Below, one piece after another: positions 56,509 to 64,000 of a stretch of 64,000 nt of DNA (positions are counted from its first letter, which is position 1; the number at the start of each line of letters is the position of its first letter). The notes beneath the pieces are model-generated. The model did no database searches, was not told where the DNA came from, and saw only the letters and a program-made list of their open reading frames with translations. The position numbers and the translations under genes are program-made. This stretch comes from Paractinoplanes durhamensis. GTDB taxonomy: Bacteria > Actinomycetota > Actinomycetes > Mycobacteriales > Micromonosporaceae. The stretch lies in the NCBI RefSeq assembly GCF_016862175.1, contig NZ_BOML01000062.1, forward strand, positions 60,124 to 124,123. Direction: 5' to 3'.

Positions 56509-57558
56509 TCAGCTGCAGAACGGGAGCTTGCCCATGGCGGACAGGATCCCGGTGACGATGTGCTTCTTGAAGAAGGCCTGGCCGACATAGCCGGAGCCGT
56601 CGGTCCACGCGGCCGAGTCGTGCCCGAGGGCGGTGACCCAGGAGCGGCCGCCGTCGTAGTACTGGCACCAGGACAGCGGGTGGAACCGGCCGTGCCCGGG
56701 GTGCACCGCGGACCTGGTGGCCAGGCTGGACTCGTCCACACCGAGCAGGAACTTCACCCGGGCCGGGAAGGGCATCCAGTTGTACCACTCGTCCTTGAAG
56801 TCCCACCGCGGCGGCAGACCCTGGGTGGACGAGTCCTTGGCCAGGGTGACCACGGTCCCGTTCTGATGCGCACCGTGGTCGTAGTACTGGGTGCCGCCGC
56901 ACAGGCCCTCGTAGTACGGCCAGTTGTACTCGGTGCCGCCGATCGCGTTGTGGATGCCGACGAAACCGCCGCCGGCCCGCACGTACTGCCGCAGCGCGGT
57001 CTTCGCCGCGTCGAGGTGGGCGCCGGTGGTGGTGTTCACCGCCGCGGCACTCACCGCGGTGCCGTGCTTCCACAGCGTGTCGCGGCTGGTGCTGCCGAAG
57101 ACGACGGCCTTGTAGGTGCTGCCGATGCCGGGCATCAGCGTGACGTCCTCGGTCCAGTCGACGCCGACGCCGACCTCGGCCATCCAGGCGATCACCGCGT
57201 TCTGCAGGACGTGAGCGGCGGTCAGCGTCGGGTTCAGCCCGGCCGCCAGGGCGGGCCCGAGGTGCGCGTGCCGCGGGCCGGCGGTCCGGGTGTAGAGCAG
57301 GATCCGGTCCTGCCGGTTGGCCACCCACGGGTGGTAGGACGCCGGCACCTGACCGCGGATGACGTTGTAGTACGGGTCGAAATAGTCGTCCAGTCCACGA
57401 GGGACGTTCGTGGTGACCGGCTGCTTGACCGTCGGCTCGGCGCCACCGGCATGCCGTTCGGCGGCCGCCGCACTACTGGCCGTGGTGCCGGCCGCCGCGG
57501 CGGCCGCGGCGGTGGCGGCCGCGCCCCGAAGGACCGCGCGCCGGGGAAGTTTCGCCAT
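56509..57558 (-). CDS. Tat-exported ThuA-domain protein
   Basis: A 349-residue secreted protein with a Tat signal (PRRAVLRGAAATAAAAAAAG). The body is the ThuA fold, a class I glutamine amidotransferase-like domain seen in trehalose/keto-sugar metabolism: RILLYTRTAGPRHAHLG, YVRAGGGFVGIHNAIGG, and FHPLSWCQYYDGGRSWVTALGHDSAAW. These proteins occur beside sugar or polyol dehydrogenases. It is the first gene of the minus-strand PQQ operon and is divergent from the citryl-CoA-lyase-like gene with 152 bases between. The exact role is unknown. Confidence 0.82.
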   Translation of the reverse strand: MAKLPRRAVLRGAAATAAAAAAAGTTASSAAAAERHAGGAEPTVKQPVTTNVPRGLDDYFDPYYNVIRGQVPASYHPWVANRQDRILLYTRTAGPRHAHLGPALAAGLNPTLTAAHVLQNAVIAWMAEVGVGVDWTEDVTLMPGIGSTYKAVVFGSTSRDTLWKHGTAVSAAAVNTTTGAHLDAAKTALRQYVRAGGGFVGIHNAIGGTEYNWPYYEGLCGGTQYYDHGAHQNGTVVTLAKDSSTQGLPPRWDFKDEWYNWMPFPARVKFLLGVDESSLATRSAVHPGHGRFHPLSWCQYYDGGRSWVTALGHDSAAWTDGSGYVGQAFFKKHIVTGILSAMGKLPFCS

Positions 57559-57623
57559 CGAGAGCCTTTCCCTGAAGGGAAGTCCGCTAGACGGACCATC
57601 TGTACCGCTCTTAGGTCCGGCTC

Positions 57624-57653
57624 AATATAAAGAGCTTGTTTCGTACGGCGCAA
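57624..57653 (-). promoter_or_regulatory. Promoter of the ThuA-quinoprotein-PQQ operon
   Basis: On the minus strand TTGCGC (57653-57648) and TATATT (57629-57624) are 18 bases apart. The spacer contains GTACGAAAC, a half-site like that of the 38581 palindrome. An inverted repeat GTCCG-CTAGA-CGGAC (57582-57596) lies downstream in the leader. Confidence 0.45.
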
Positions 57654-57710
57654 GAGATCCGCTCTACGGTTTCCCTGGACCGCAGATCGGACCCGAGTTA
57701 GGGTCTCGCC

Positions 57711-58493
57711 ATGACCGCTGACGACGCCGCCGACTGGTGGGGCACCGCGGTGTCCCGCATCGAGCCCAACCGCATCGAGCTGCGCGGCATCCCGGTGCAG
57801 GAGCTGATCGGATCGATCGGCTTCGGGTCGATGATCTGGCTGATGCTCCGCGGCGAGCGGCCCACCGACCGGCAGGCCGCCCTGCTCGAGGCGGCGCTCG
57901 TGGCCGGCGTCGACCACGGTCCGCACGCCCCGTCGATCGCGGTCGCCCGGATGGCGATCACCTGCGGCGTCGGGCTCAACAACGCGATGGCCAGCGCGGT
58001 CAACACACTCGGCGACTCGCACGGCGGCGCCGGGCAGGAGTGCGTGATGCTCTTGACCGAGATCCTCGATCGCGACGGTGGCGACCTCGCGGTGGCGGCC
58101 GACGAGGTGATCGCCGCCTGGCGGGCCCGCGGCGTCCGCTACCTGCCCGGCTTCGGCCACCGCTTCCACACCCACGATCCCCGGCGCGATCCGCTGCTCG
58201 CCCTGGTCGACGCGGCCGTCGCCGACGGCGTCGTGCCCGGCGGTCACCTGCGGGCGGCCCGGGCCGTCGAGACCGCGCTCAACCGGGGCCGGAGCCGGCC
58301 GGTGCCGATGAACATCGACGGCGCAACCGCGGTCATCTACGCCGAGCTGGGCTTCCCGGCACCCCTGGCGCGCGGGCTGTTCGTGCTCAGCCGCAGCGTC
58401 GGCATCCTCGCCCACGCCTGGGAGGAGTCCCAGCAGGGGCGCCGCAACAAGGGCCCGATCCCGCCCGCGATCCGCCCCACGTTTCTATCCTGA
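57711..58493 (+). CDS. Citrate-synthase-family protein (citryl-CoA lyase-like)
   Basis: A 260-residue short citrate-synthase-fold protein. Active-site regions are GVDHGPHAPSIAVAR, LGDSHGGAGQECVM and PGFGHRFHTHDPR; length and sequence fit the citryl-CoA lyase/CCL subgroup, lacking the longer N-terminal part of true citrate synthases. In this group, members cleave citryl-CoA or related 3-hydroxyacyl-CoA, or condense unusual acyl-CoAs. The gene is followed after 11 bases by the dehydratase fusion and is probably co-transcribed with it. The partner substrate is unknown. Confidence 0.75.
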   Translation: MTADDAADWWGTAVSRIEPNRIELRGIPVQELIGSIGFGSMIWLMLRGERPTDRQAALLEAALVAGVDHGPHAPSIAVARMAITCGVGLNNAMASAVNTLGDSHGGAGQECVMLLTEILDRDGGDLAVAADEVIAAWRARGVRYLPGFGHRFHTHDPRRDPLLALVDAAVADGVVPGGHLRAARAVETALNRGRSRPVPMNIDGATAVIYAELGFPAPLARGLFVLSRSVGILAHAWEESQQGRRNKGPIPPAIRPTFLS

Positions 58494-58504
58494 AGGGAAA
58501 GGCC

Positions 58505-61150
58505 ATGGACCACCCCTCGTCCATCTCCACGGCATGCCTTTCCGGATCTCTCGAGGACAAGCTCGCCGCCGCGGCGGCCGCGCGGTTCCACGGCATCGAG
58601 CTGACCGGGAACGACCTCGTCGTGTCGTCCTGGTCGCCCGGCCGCATCCGCCAGGAATGCGCCCGGCGCGGCCTGACCATCGACGCCTACCAGCCGTTCA
58701 CCGACGCCGAGGCGGTCCCGCCGGACATCTTCGCGGCCACCCTGCGCCGGGCCGACCGGACCTTCGCGATCCTCGAACAGCTCGGCACGCGAACCCTCGT
58801 GGTCAGCTCGTCGATGTCCGCCGACGCGGTCGACGACGACGATCTGGCCGCCGAGCACCTGCACAAGCTGGCCACCCGGGCCGAGGCGCACGGTGCCCGG
58901 ATCGCCTACGAGGCGCTGGCCCGGGGCCGCTTCGTCAACACCTACGCGCACGCCTGGCGGATCGTGCGCCGGGCCGGCCATCCGGCGCTCGGCCTCTGCC
59001 TGGACAGCTTCCACATCCTGTCCCGCGGCGACGACCCGGCCGGCATCCGGGTCATCCCCGGCGAGAAGATCTTCCACCTCCAGGTGGCCGACGCCCCGCG
59101 CACCAGCCCCGACGTCACCCGGCTCTTCCCCGGGCTGGGTTCGTTCGACCTGACCCGCTTCGTCGGGCAGGTGCTGAGCACCGGCTACGCCGGGCCGCTC
59201 GCCCTGGAGGTGGTCAACGACGTCTACCGGCAGGCGGACCCCCGGCAGGCCGCCATCGACGGCATGCGGTCCCTGCTCGCCCTGCGCGAGTCGGCCGGCG
59301 TCACCACCCCGGCCGCCGAGCTGCCGCCGGCGCCCGAACTCGGCGGCATCGTCTTCACCGAGCTCGCGGTGGACGACACCTCCGGCCCGTCGGTGGCCCG
59401 CGCGCTGACCGCCCTCGGCTTCAGTCATGCCGGCCAGCACCGCTCGAAGCCGGTCCAGCTCTGGCAGCAGGCCCGGGCCCGGGTCCTGCTGAACTTCGCC
59501 GCGCAGCGCACGGTCCCGCCCGGCACCGCGACGATCTGCGCCTTCGCGGTGGAGAGCGCCGACCCGGTCGCCTCGACCCGGCGGGCCGAGCAGTTCCTCG
59601 CTCCGGCCCTCCCCCGGCTGCGCGCCGCCGAGGAGGCCGAGCTCACCTCGATCGCCGCGCCCGACGGCACCGCGGTCTTCCTCGTCCACGCCGACAGCTG
59701 GCCCCGCGACTTCCTGCCCACCGGCGCAGCGCCGTCCTCCGGTGGAAACATCACCGGCACCGACCATCTCTCGCTGACCGACTCGATCGACGACTTCGAC
59801 GACGCGACCCTCTTCTACCGCGCCGTCCTCGGCCTGCGCGCCGGCACCACCACCGAGATCGCCGCCCCCTTCGGGCGCATCCTCAGCCGGGCCGCCGCCG
59901 ATCCGGCCAGGCGGGTCCGGGTCACCCTCAACACGGCACCGCTGCACCGCGGCGACTGGGCGCCGGTCATCCCCGCCCCGCAGCACGTGGCCTTCAGCAC
60001 CGACGACGCCGTCGCCTGCGCCAGGGCGATGCGCACGCTCGGCGCCCCGCTGCTGCCGATCCCCGACAACTACTACGCCGATCTCGACGCCCGCCTGGCC
60101 CTGCCCACCGACCTGCTCACCGAGCTCCAAGAGCATTCCATTTTGTACGATCGGGACGAGCGCGGCGCCTACCTGCACTTCTACACGGAGATGCTCGGCT
60201 CCCGGGTCTTCTTCGCCGTCGTGCAGCGGATCGACGGCTACGACGGTTACGGCGGCGCGGTCAGTGCACCGGCCCGGATGGCCGCCCACCGCGAACGACG
60301 GCTGCTCGCCCTGCGCCACACCGAATCCGCCGAACGGCAGGACTACTCGCTGGCCCACCTGACCGCACTCAGCCTCTCCCCACCGGAGCTGGTCGACGCG
60401 GCCGCCGAGGCCGGTTACCGCTACGTCGGGCTGCGGCTGACCCGGGTGACCCCGCAGGAGCCGCACTATCCCCTGGCCACCGATCCGGCCCTGATGCGCA
60501 CCACCAAGACGAGGCTCGCCGCCACCGGCATCGAGGTCCTGGACATCGAGCTCGCCCGGATCAGCCCCGCCGAGGACCCCCGCGACTTCCAGCGCTTCCT
60601 GGAGGCGGGCGCCGAGCTGGGCGCCAGGCACGTCATCGTGCAGCTCCCCGACCCCGACCGGGCCCGCAAGACCGACCGTTTCGCGCAACTCTGCGAGATG
60701 GCGAGACCGCTCGGCCTGACCATGGACCTGGAATTCCCGTCCTGGACGGAAACCCCGGACCTGCAAGCCGCGGTTCGGGTTCTGCGCGGCGCCGCCCAGC
60801 CGAACGCCGGCATCCTGATCGACCTGCTGCACTTCGCCCGCTCCGGTTCGAGCATCGCCGACCTGCGCCAGCTGCCGGCCGAGTGGTTCCACTTCGCGCA
60901 CGTCTGCGACGCCCCACCCGCGGTCCCCGCCACCAACGAGGGCCTGATCCACACCGCCCGCTTCGAGCGCCTGTTCCCCGGCGAGGGCGGCATCGACGTG
61001 CACGGCATCCTCGGCGCCCTCCCGCCCGGCCTGCCCTACGCCCTGGAGATCCCGAGGGCGACGCTGGTCGCCCAGGTCGGCGGCAAGGAACACGCCCGGA
61101 TGGCGATCGCGGCCACCCGCCACCACCTGGAGAAGGCGGTAGCTCGTTAG
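58505..61150 (+). CDS. Three-domain protein: 3-dehydroshikimate dehydratase-like barrel, HPPD-like dioxygenase domain, second epimerase-like barrel
   Basis: An 881-residue fusion. Residues 1-270 are a sugar-phosphate isomerase-type TIM barrel with candidate metal ligands Glu136, Asp167, Gln193 and Glu235, resembling QsuB/AroZ dehydroshikimate dehydratase. Residues 285-585 are an HPPD/VOC-like module keeping the 2-His-1-Glu triad (His421, His494, Glu562), as in QsuB. Residues 615-881 are a second AP-endonuclease-2-type barrel (YVGLRLTRVTPQEP, MDLEFPSW, FAHVCDAP). QsuB-like enzymes have only the first two parts; the third is extra. AAGGGAAAGG precedes the ATG. It likely turns dehydroshikimate into protocatechuate. 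Confidence 0.8.
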   Translation: MDHPSSISTACLSGSLEDKLAAAAAARFHGIELTGNDLVVSSWSPGRIRQECARRGLTIDAYQPFTDAEAVPPDIFAATLRRADRTFAILEQLGTRTLVVSSSMSADAVDDDDLAAEHLHKLATRAEAHGARIAYEALARGRFVNTYAHAWRIVRRAGHPALGLCLDSFHILSRGDDPAGIRVIPGEKIFHLQVADAPRTSPDVTRLFPGLGSFDLTRFVGQVLSTGYAGPLALEVVNDVYRQADPRQAAIDGMRSLLALRESAGVTTPAAELPPAPELGGIVFTELAVDDTSGPSVARALTALGFSHAGQHRSKPVQLWQQARARVLLNFAAQRTVPPGTATICAFAVESADPVASTRRAEQFLAPALPRLRAAEEAELTSIAAPDGTAVFLVHADSWPRDFLPTGAAPSSGGNITGTDHLSLTDSIDDFDDATLFYRAVLGLRAGTTTEIAAPFGRILSRAAADPARRVRVTLNTAPLHRGDWAPVIPAPQHVAFSTDDAVACARAMRTLGAPLLPIPDNYYADLDARLALPTDLLTELQEHSILYDRDERGAYLHFYTEMLGSRVFFAVVQRIDGYDGYGGAVSAPARMAAHRERRLLALRHTESAERQDYSLAHLTALSLSPPELVDAAAEAGYRYVGLRLTRVTPQEPHYPLATDPALMRTTKTRLAATGIEVLDIELARISPAEDPRDFQRFLEAGAELGARHVIVQLPDPDRARKTDRFAQLCEMARPLGLTMDLEFPSWTETPDLQAAVRVLRGAAQPNAGILIDLLHFARSGSSIADLRQLPAEWFHFAHVCDAPPAVPATNEGLIHTARFERLFPGEGGIDVHGILGALPPGLPYALEIPRATLVAQVGGKEHARMAIAATRHHLEKAVAR

Positions 61151-61234
61151 CCTTTCTGCCGAAACGGGCGATGGGCCGGGCCGTCCGGCGGCGAGTAGCT
61201 TGTCAGTCGGTCCAAGCCAGGAGGGTGAGGGTCC

Positions 61235-61777
61235 ATGTCTGTCTTTCGCCGCCGAGCCGAGCCACCGCCCGGCGCCCGCATCACGTCCGCGCCGCCCGCG
61301 CCCGCGCTGGACTGGTCGGAGGACGACCGGATCCGCGCCGAGTGGCCGCCCGGCCAGCTGGAGGGCGCGGCCGGCGGCCGCCTGGGCTGGGGAAACGGCA
61401 TGGCGCTCTACGAGCAGAACCCGGCCCCCGGCCAATACCTGAACATCGCCGAATACCTGACCCGAGGCCTGGCCTACACCTACCTGGGCAAGCCGCTGAT
61501 CAGCGACGCCCAGGCCGCCGAGTCGGTCCGCCGCATCTTGCACCTGATCTCGGCATTGCCACCGGGCGGCCCGGCGGTCCTCGACCACATCGCCGCCCGC
61601 CTGGCCCGGCTGGCCTTGGCGGTGACCCGCCAGAAGGGCTGGCAGCCGGCTTCGCTGGGCGGCGACGGCCAGATCCCCGACGAGCTGCTGCGGCCTCCGG
61701 CCGTGGTCGAGGCGATCGGCGCCCCCGGCGTAGCCCGCAACGACTACCTCCGGCACTTCTTCGCCAAGGCATCCTGA
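61235..61777 (+). CDS. Hypothetical protein
   Basis: A 180-residue soluble protein of unknown family. The first 40 residues are Pro/Ala/Arg-rich and look disordered; the rest appears helical (YLNIAEYLTRGLAYTYLGK, AESVRRILHLISALPPGG, DHIAARLARLALAVTRQ). No signal, membrane helix or catalytic motif is seen. AGGAGGGTGAGG lies upstream of the ATG at 61235. It follows the dehydratase fusion by 84 bases and could be transcribed with it, or belong with the STAND gene downstream. Confidence 0.6.
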   Translation: MSVFRRRAEPPPGARITSAPPAPALDWSEDDRIRAEWPPGQLEGAAGGRLGWGNGMALYEQNPAPGQYLNIAEYLTRGLAYTYLGKPLISDAQAAESVRRILHLISALPPGGPAVLDHIAARLARLALAVTRQKGWQPASLGGDGQIPDELLRPPAVVEAIGAPGVARNDYLRHFFAKAS

Positions 61778-61892
61778 GCGGTGTGAACCCCCGCATCGAC
61801 CGCATCACTCGGGAAAATCGGGCAAGCTGGAATTCATCAAGGCCACCAAGGCCGGATGACCGGCCATATCCGTTCGGGTAAGGGTGGCAGGC

Positions 61893-64000
61893 ATGACGCG
61901 GGTGGACTTCCTCATCAGCTACGCGGGCCCGGACCGGCCGTGGGCGGAGTGGGCCGCCCAGCAGCTCGAACGCAACAAATTCACGGTCGAGCTGGACGTC
62001 TGGGACTGGGCCACCGGCGACAACTTCGTCCTGCGGATGAGTGACGCGCTGGCCCGATGCGACCGGGTGCTGGCCCTGCTCTCCAAGGACTACTTCGACC
62101 GGGAGCGCTTCACCACGGACGAGTGGACGGTGGTGCTGGCTGAGCGGCCCGACAAGCGCGGCCGCCGTCTGATTCCGCTGCGGGTGGCCGAGGTCGAACC
62201 GCCGTCGATCCTGCGGGCGGTGTTGTACCGGGACCTGTTCGGCGTGCCGGAGCTGGAAGCTCGGCAACGGCTGCTGGCGGCGGTCACCGGGCCGAGCCGC
62301 CCGGCCGGGGATGTTCCGTTCCCCGGCTCCGCTGTCAATAACGCCCCGACGCCGCCGACCGGCGGAGCGCGCGTGCCCGGGTCGCTGCCCGCGGTGTGGA
62401 ATGTGCGTCGCCGGAACCCTGCGTTCACCGGCCGGGAAGCGGAGCTGGCCGGGCTGCGGCAACGCCTGTGCTCGGGAGATCGAGCGTTGGTGCAGGCACT
62501 GCACGGCATCGGCGGGGTCGGCAAGACGGAGTTGGTGGTCGAGTACGCGCACCTGTTCGCCAACGAGTACGACCTGGTGTGGTGGATCGACGCGGAACGG
62601 CCCGAGCTGATCGGCGAGCAGTTGGCTGCGCTCGCCGTGGCCGCCGACTGGCTGACCCCCGGGGCCTCGGCAACGCCGGCCGCCACGGAGTCAGTGATGC
62701 GCCGGTTCCATGGGATGCCCGGCTGGCTGCTGATCTACGACAACGCGCCGACGGCGGACGCCGTCGGCGCGCTGATCCCGGACGGAACCGGCCATGTGGT
62801 GATCACCTCGCGCAGCAGGCAGACGAGCAAGGTCGCGGCGGCTCCGATCGAGGTGGATGTGCTGACCCGGCCGGCGTCCGTGCAACTGGTGCTGGACGTG
62901 CGGCCGGAGCTGTCGGCTACGGATGTGGATCGGCTCGCCGCGGCGGTCGAGGATCTGCCGCTGGCGCTGACGCAGGCGGCCGGGCTGCTCGCCGAGACCG
63001 GGATGACCGTCGACGAATACCTGCAGGAGCTGACGGTCGATCCGGCGGCGGTGCTGAGCGAGGGGCCGACCGGGCACTACCCTGGGCCGCTCGCCGCGGC
63101 AGTCGCGGCGGCGATGCGGCACCTGGCCGGGCAGGACGAGGCCGCTGCCCAGCTGTTGCGCTTGATCGCGGTGCTCGCGCCGGAGGCGGTGCCACTGCGG
63201 TGGCTGATCGGCACGCCCGAGGGCACGCTGCCGCGGCCACTGGCGACCGTGGCCTCCCGGACCCTCGCCCTGCGTCGCACGCTGGGCCGGATCGCGGCGC
63301 TGGGCCTGGCCCGGGTCGACTCCGACGTGATCCAGATGCACCGGCTGACCCAGGCCATCGTGGCCCGGACGACCAGCTCCGCGGAGACGGAGTCCTCCGA
63401 TCGGCTGCTCGTGGAGGCATCACCCGGATACACAGGGGAACCGGCGCTCTGGCCCAAGTGGGCGGATCTACTTCCGCACCTGCTGGTCAGAATGCCGGTC
63501 ACCGCAAGCAGTGCGCTACGCGACCTTGCCGCCAGCGCCTTGTACTACCTGGTGCTCCGCGGGGACTACCGCACCGCGAAGCAATGGGGCCACCTTTGGC
63601 ATGAGCAGTTGCGACAGCAACTGGGCCCCGACGATCTCGCGGTGCTGGAGATCGCCGCCCAACTCGCCAACGCTCATGCCTTGCTGGGTGAATACCAGGA
63701 GGCCCGCCGGCTGAACGAGGACACTCTGACCCGCCGCAGACGAATCCTGGGTGACGATGACCCCGTCACCCTTCGCTCCGCCGACAGCCTCGGTTCCAAC
63801 CTGTCCCTGCTGGGCGACCACGAACAGGCCCGGCGCCGTCAGGAGGACGCACTGGCACGCAGTCGGCGCGTCCTGGGCGACGACGACGCCGAGACACTCA
63901 GCTCAGCCAACAACCTCGCCCGGAGTCTCTATGAGTTGGGCGAATACGAACAGGCACACAGCCTCTACGAGGACACACTGACTCGCCGCCGGCGCGTCCT
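61893..64000 (+). CDS. TIR-NB-ARC-TPR STAND protein, truncated by window end
   Basis: More than 702 residues; the 3' end lies beyond the window. Residues 1-130 are a bacterial TIR domain (DFLISYAGPDRPWAEWAA, VWDWATGDNF, and TTDEW with the possible catalytic Glu77). Residues 175-500 are an NB-ARC ATPase with Walker A GIGGVGKTE (Lys211) and Walker B LLIYDNA (Asp283), and DLPLALTQAAGLLAETG of the winged-helix side. From about 560 come tetratricopeptide repeats of about 42 residues (SADSLGSNLSLLGDHEQA-like units). Such STAND proteins sense a ligand and activate the TIR NADase, as in antiphage defence, though some act in development. Confidence 0.85.
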   Translation, partial: MTRVDFLISYAGPDRPWAEWAAQQLERNKFTVELDVWDWATGDNFVLRMSDALARCDRVLALLSKDYFDRERFTTDEWTVVLAERPDKRGRRLIPLRVAEVEPPSILRAVLYRDLFGVPELEARQRLLAAVTGPSRPAGDVPFPGSAVNNAPTPPTGGARVPGSLPAVWNVRRRNPAFTGREAELAGLRQRLCSGDRALVQALHGIGGVGKTELVVEYAHLFANEYDLVWWIDAERPELIGEQLAALAVAADWLTPGASATPAATESVMRRFHGMPGWLLIYDNAPTADAVGALIPDGTGHVVITSRSRQTSKVAAAPIEVDVLTRPASVQLVLDVRPELSATDVDRLAAAVEDLPLALTQAAGLLAETGMTVDEYLQELTVDPAAVLSEGPTGHYPGPLAAAVAAAMRHLAGQDEAAAQLLRLIAVLAPEAVPLRWLIGTPEGTLPRPLATVASRTLALRRTLGRIAALGLARVDSDVIQMHRLTQAIVARTTSSAETESSDRLLVEASPGYTGEPALWPKWADLLPHLLVRMPVTASSALRDLAASALYYLVLRGDYRTAKQWGHLWHEQLRQQLGPDDLAVLEIAAQLANAHALLGEYQEARRLNEDTLTRRRRILGDDDPVTLRSADSLGSNLSLLGDHEQARRRQEDALARSRRVLGDDDAETLSSANNLARSLYELGEYEQAHSLYEDTLTRRRRV

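Noticed and set aside
57737..58504. Upstream extension of the dehydratase fusion to 1137 residues
   Set aside because: The extension runs out of frame through the citryl-CoA-lyase-like gene; the ATG at 58505 with AAGGGAAAGG upstream is the supported start.

Overview
The window is very GC-rich with short intergenic gaps, many GTG starts and some TTG starts. It encodes Lsr2, several F420-dependent oxidoreductases including an Fgd1-like enzyme, an actinobacterial HelD, and two FliA/WhiG-like sigma factors. This points to an actinomycete, most likely Micromonosporaceae close to Actinoplanes; the genus is inference from gene content. Nearly all strong calls are protein-family recognitions, and coding strand was chosen by recognisable product. 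No tRNA, rRNA, CRISPR array or transposase was found.

Layout. 1-15 kb: a secreted peptidase (cut by the window edge), a PQQ-dependent sugar dehydrogenase lipoprotein, a TetR/FAD-monooxygenase divergent pair, an F420-oxidoreductase/HAD/hydrolase operon, a glycosyltransferase, an Fgd-like enzyme, an ECF sigma factor fused to a membrane anchor and an extracellular GH128-like domain, and a RsbW-like/PP2C/MarR module. 15-28 kb: housekeeping and cell-surface genes (Lsr2, DacA-like carboxypeptidase, two paralogous sigma factors flanking HelD, DEAD-box helicase, App1-like phosphatase, sirtuin). Two copies of an 18-nt element that begins a potential hairpin lie in divergent intergenic regions here. 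28.6-37.2 kb: a LacI-controlled Opp/Dpp-family ABC transporter and GH1 beta-glucosidase, interpretable as a beta-glucoside uptake locus. 37.24-37.91 kb: a noncoding stretch with an inverted repeat and a 45-bp tandem duplication.

37.9-61.2 kb is a catabolic region. A long minus-strand operon encodes an aldehyde dehydrogenase, a ThDP enzyme, a Liv-type ABC transporter with a fused permease-ATPase, an old-yellow-enzyme family reductase and a TetR regulator. Divergent from it are an IclR regulator and a CoA-transferase. Next come a shikimate-dehydrogenase family protein and a complete minus-strand PQQ operon: ThuA-like protein, Tat-exported quinoprotein dehydrogenase, pqqA, pqqC, pqqDE fusion, pqqB. 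Opposite it are a citryl-CoA-lyase-like gene and an 881-residue fusion whose first two thirds look like 3-dehydroshikimate dehydratase. Taken together this suggests oxidation of a quinate/shikimate-like or other cyclic polyol/aromatic substrate, with PQQ made on site. The substrate is unproven. A GTACGGACC-type palindrome near the TetR gene recurs in weaker form at other promoters of the region.

The right edge holds a truncated TIR-NB-ARC-TPR STAND protein of the kind linked to bacterial immunity or signalling.
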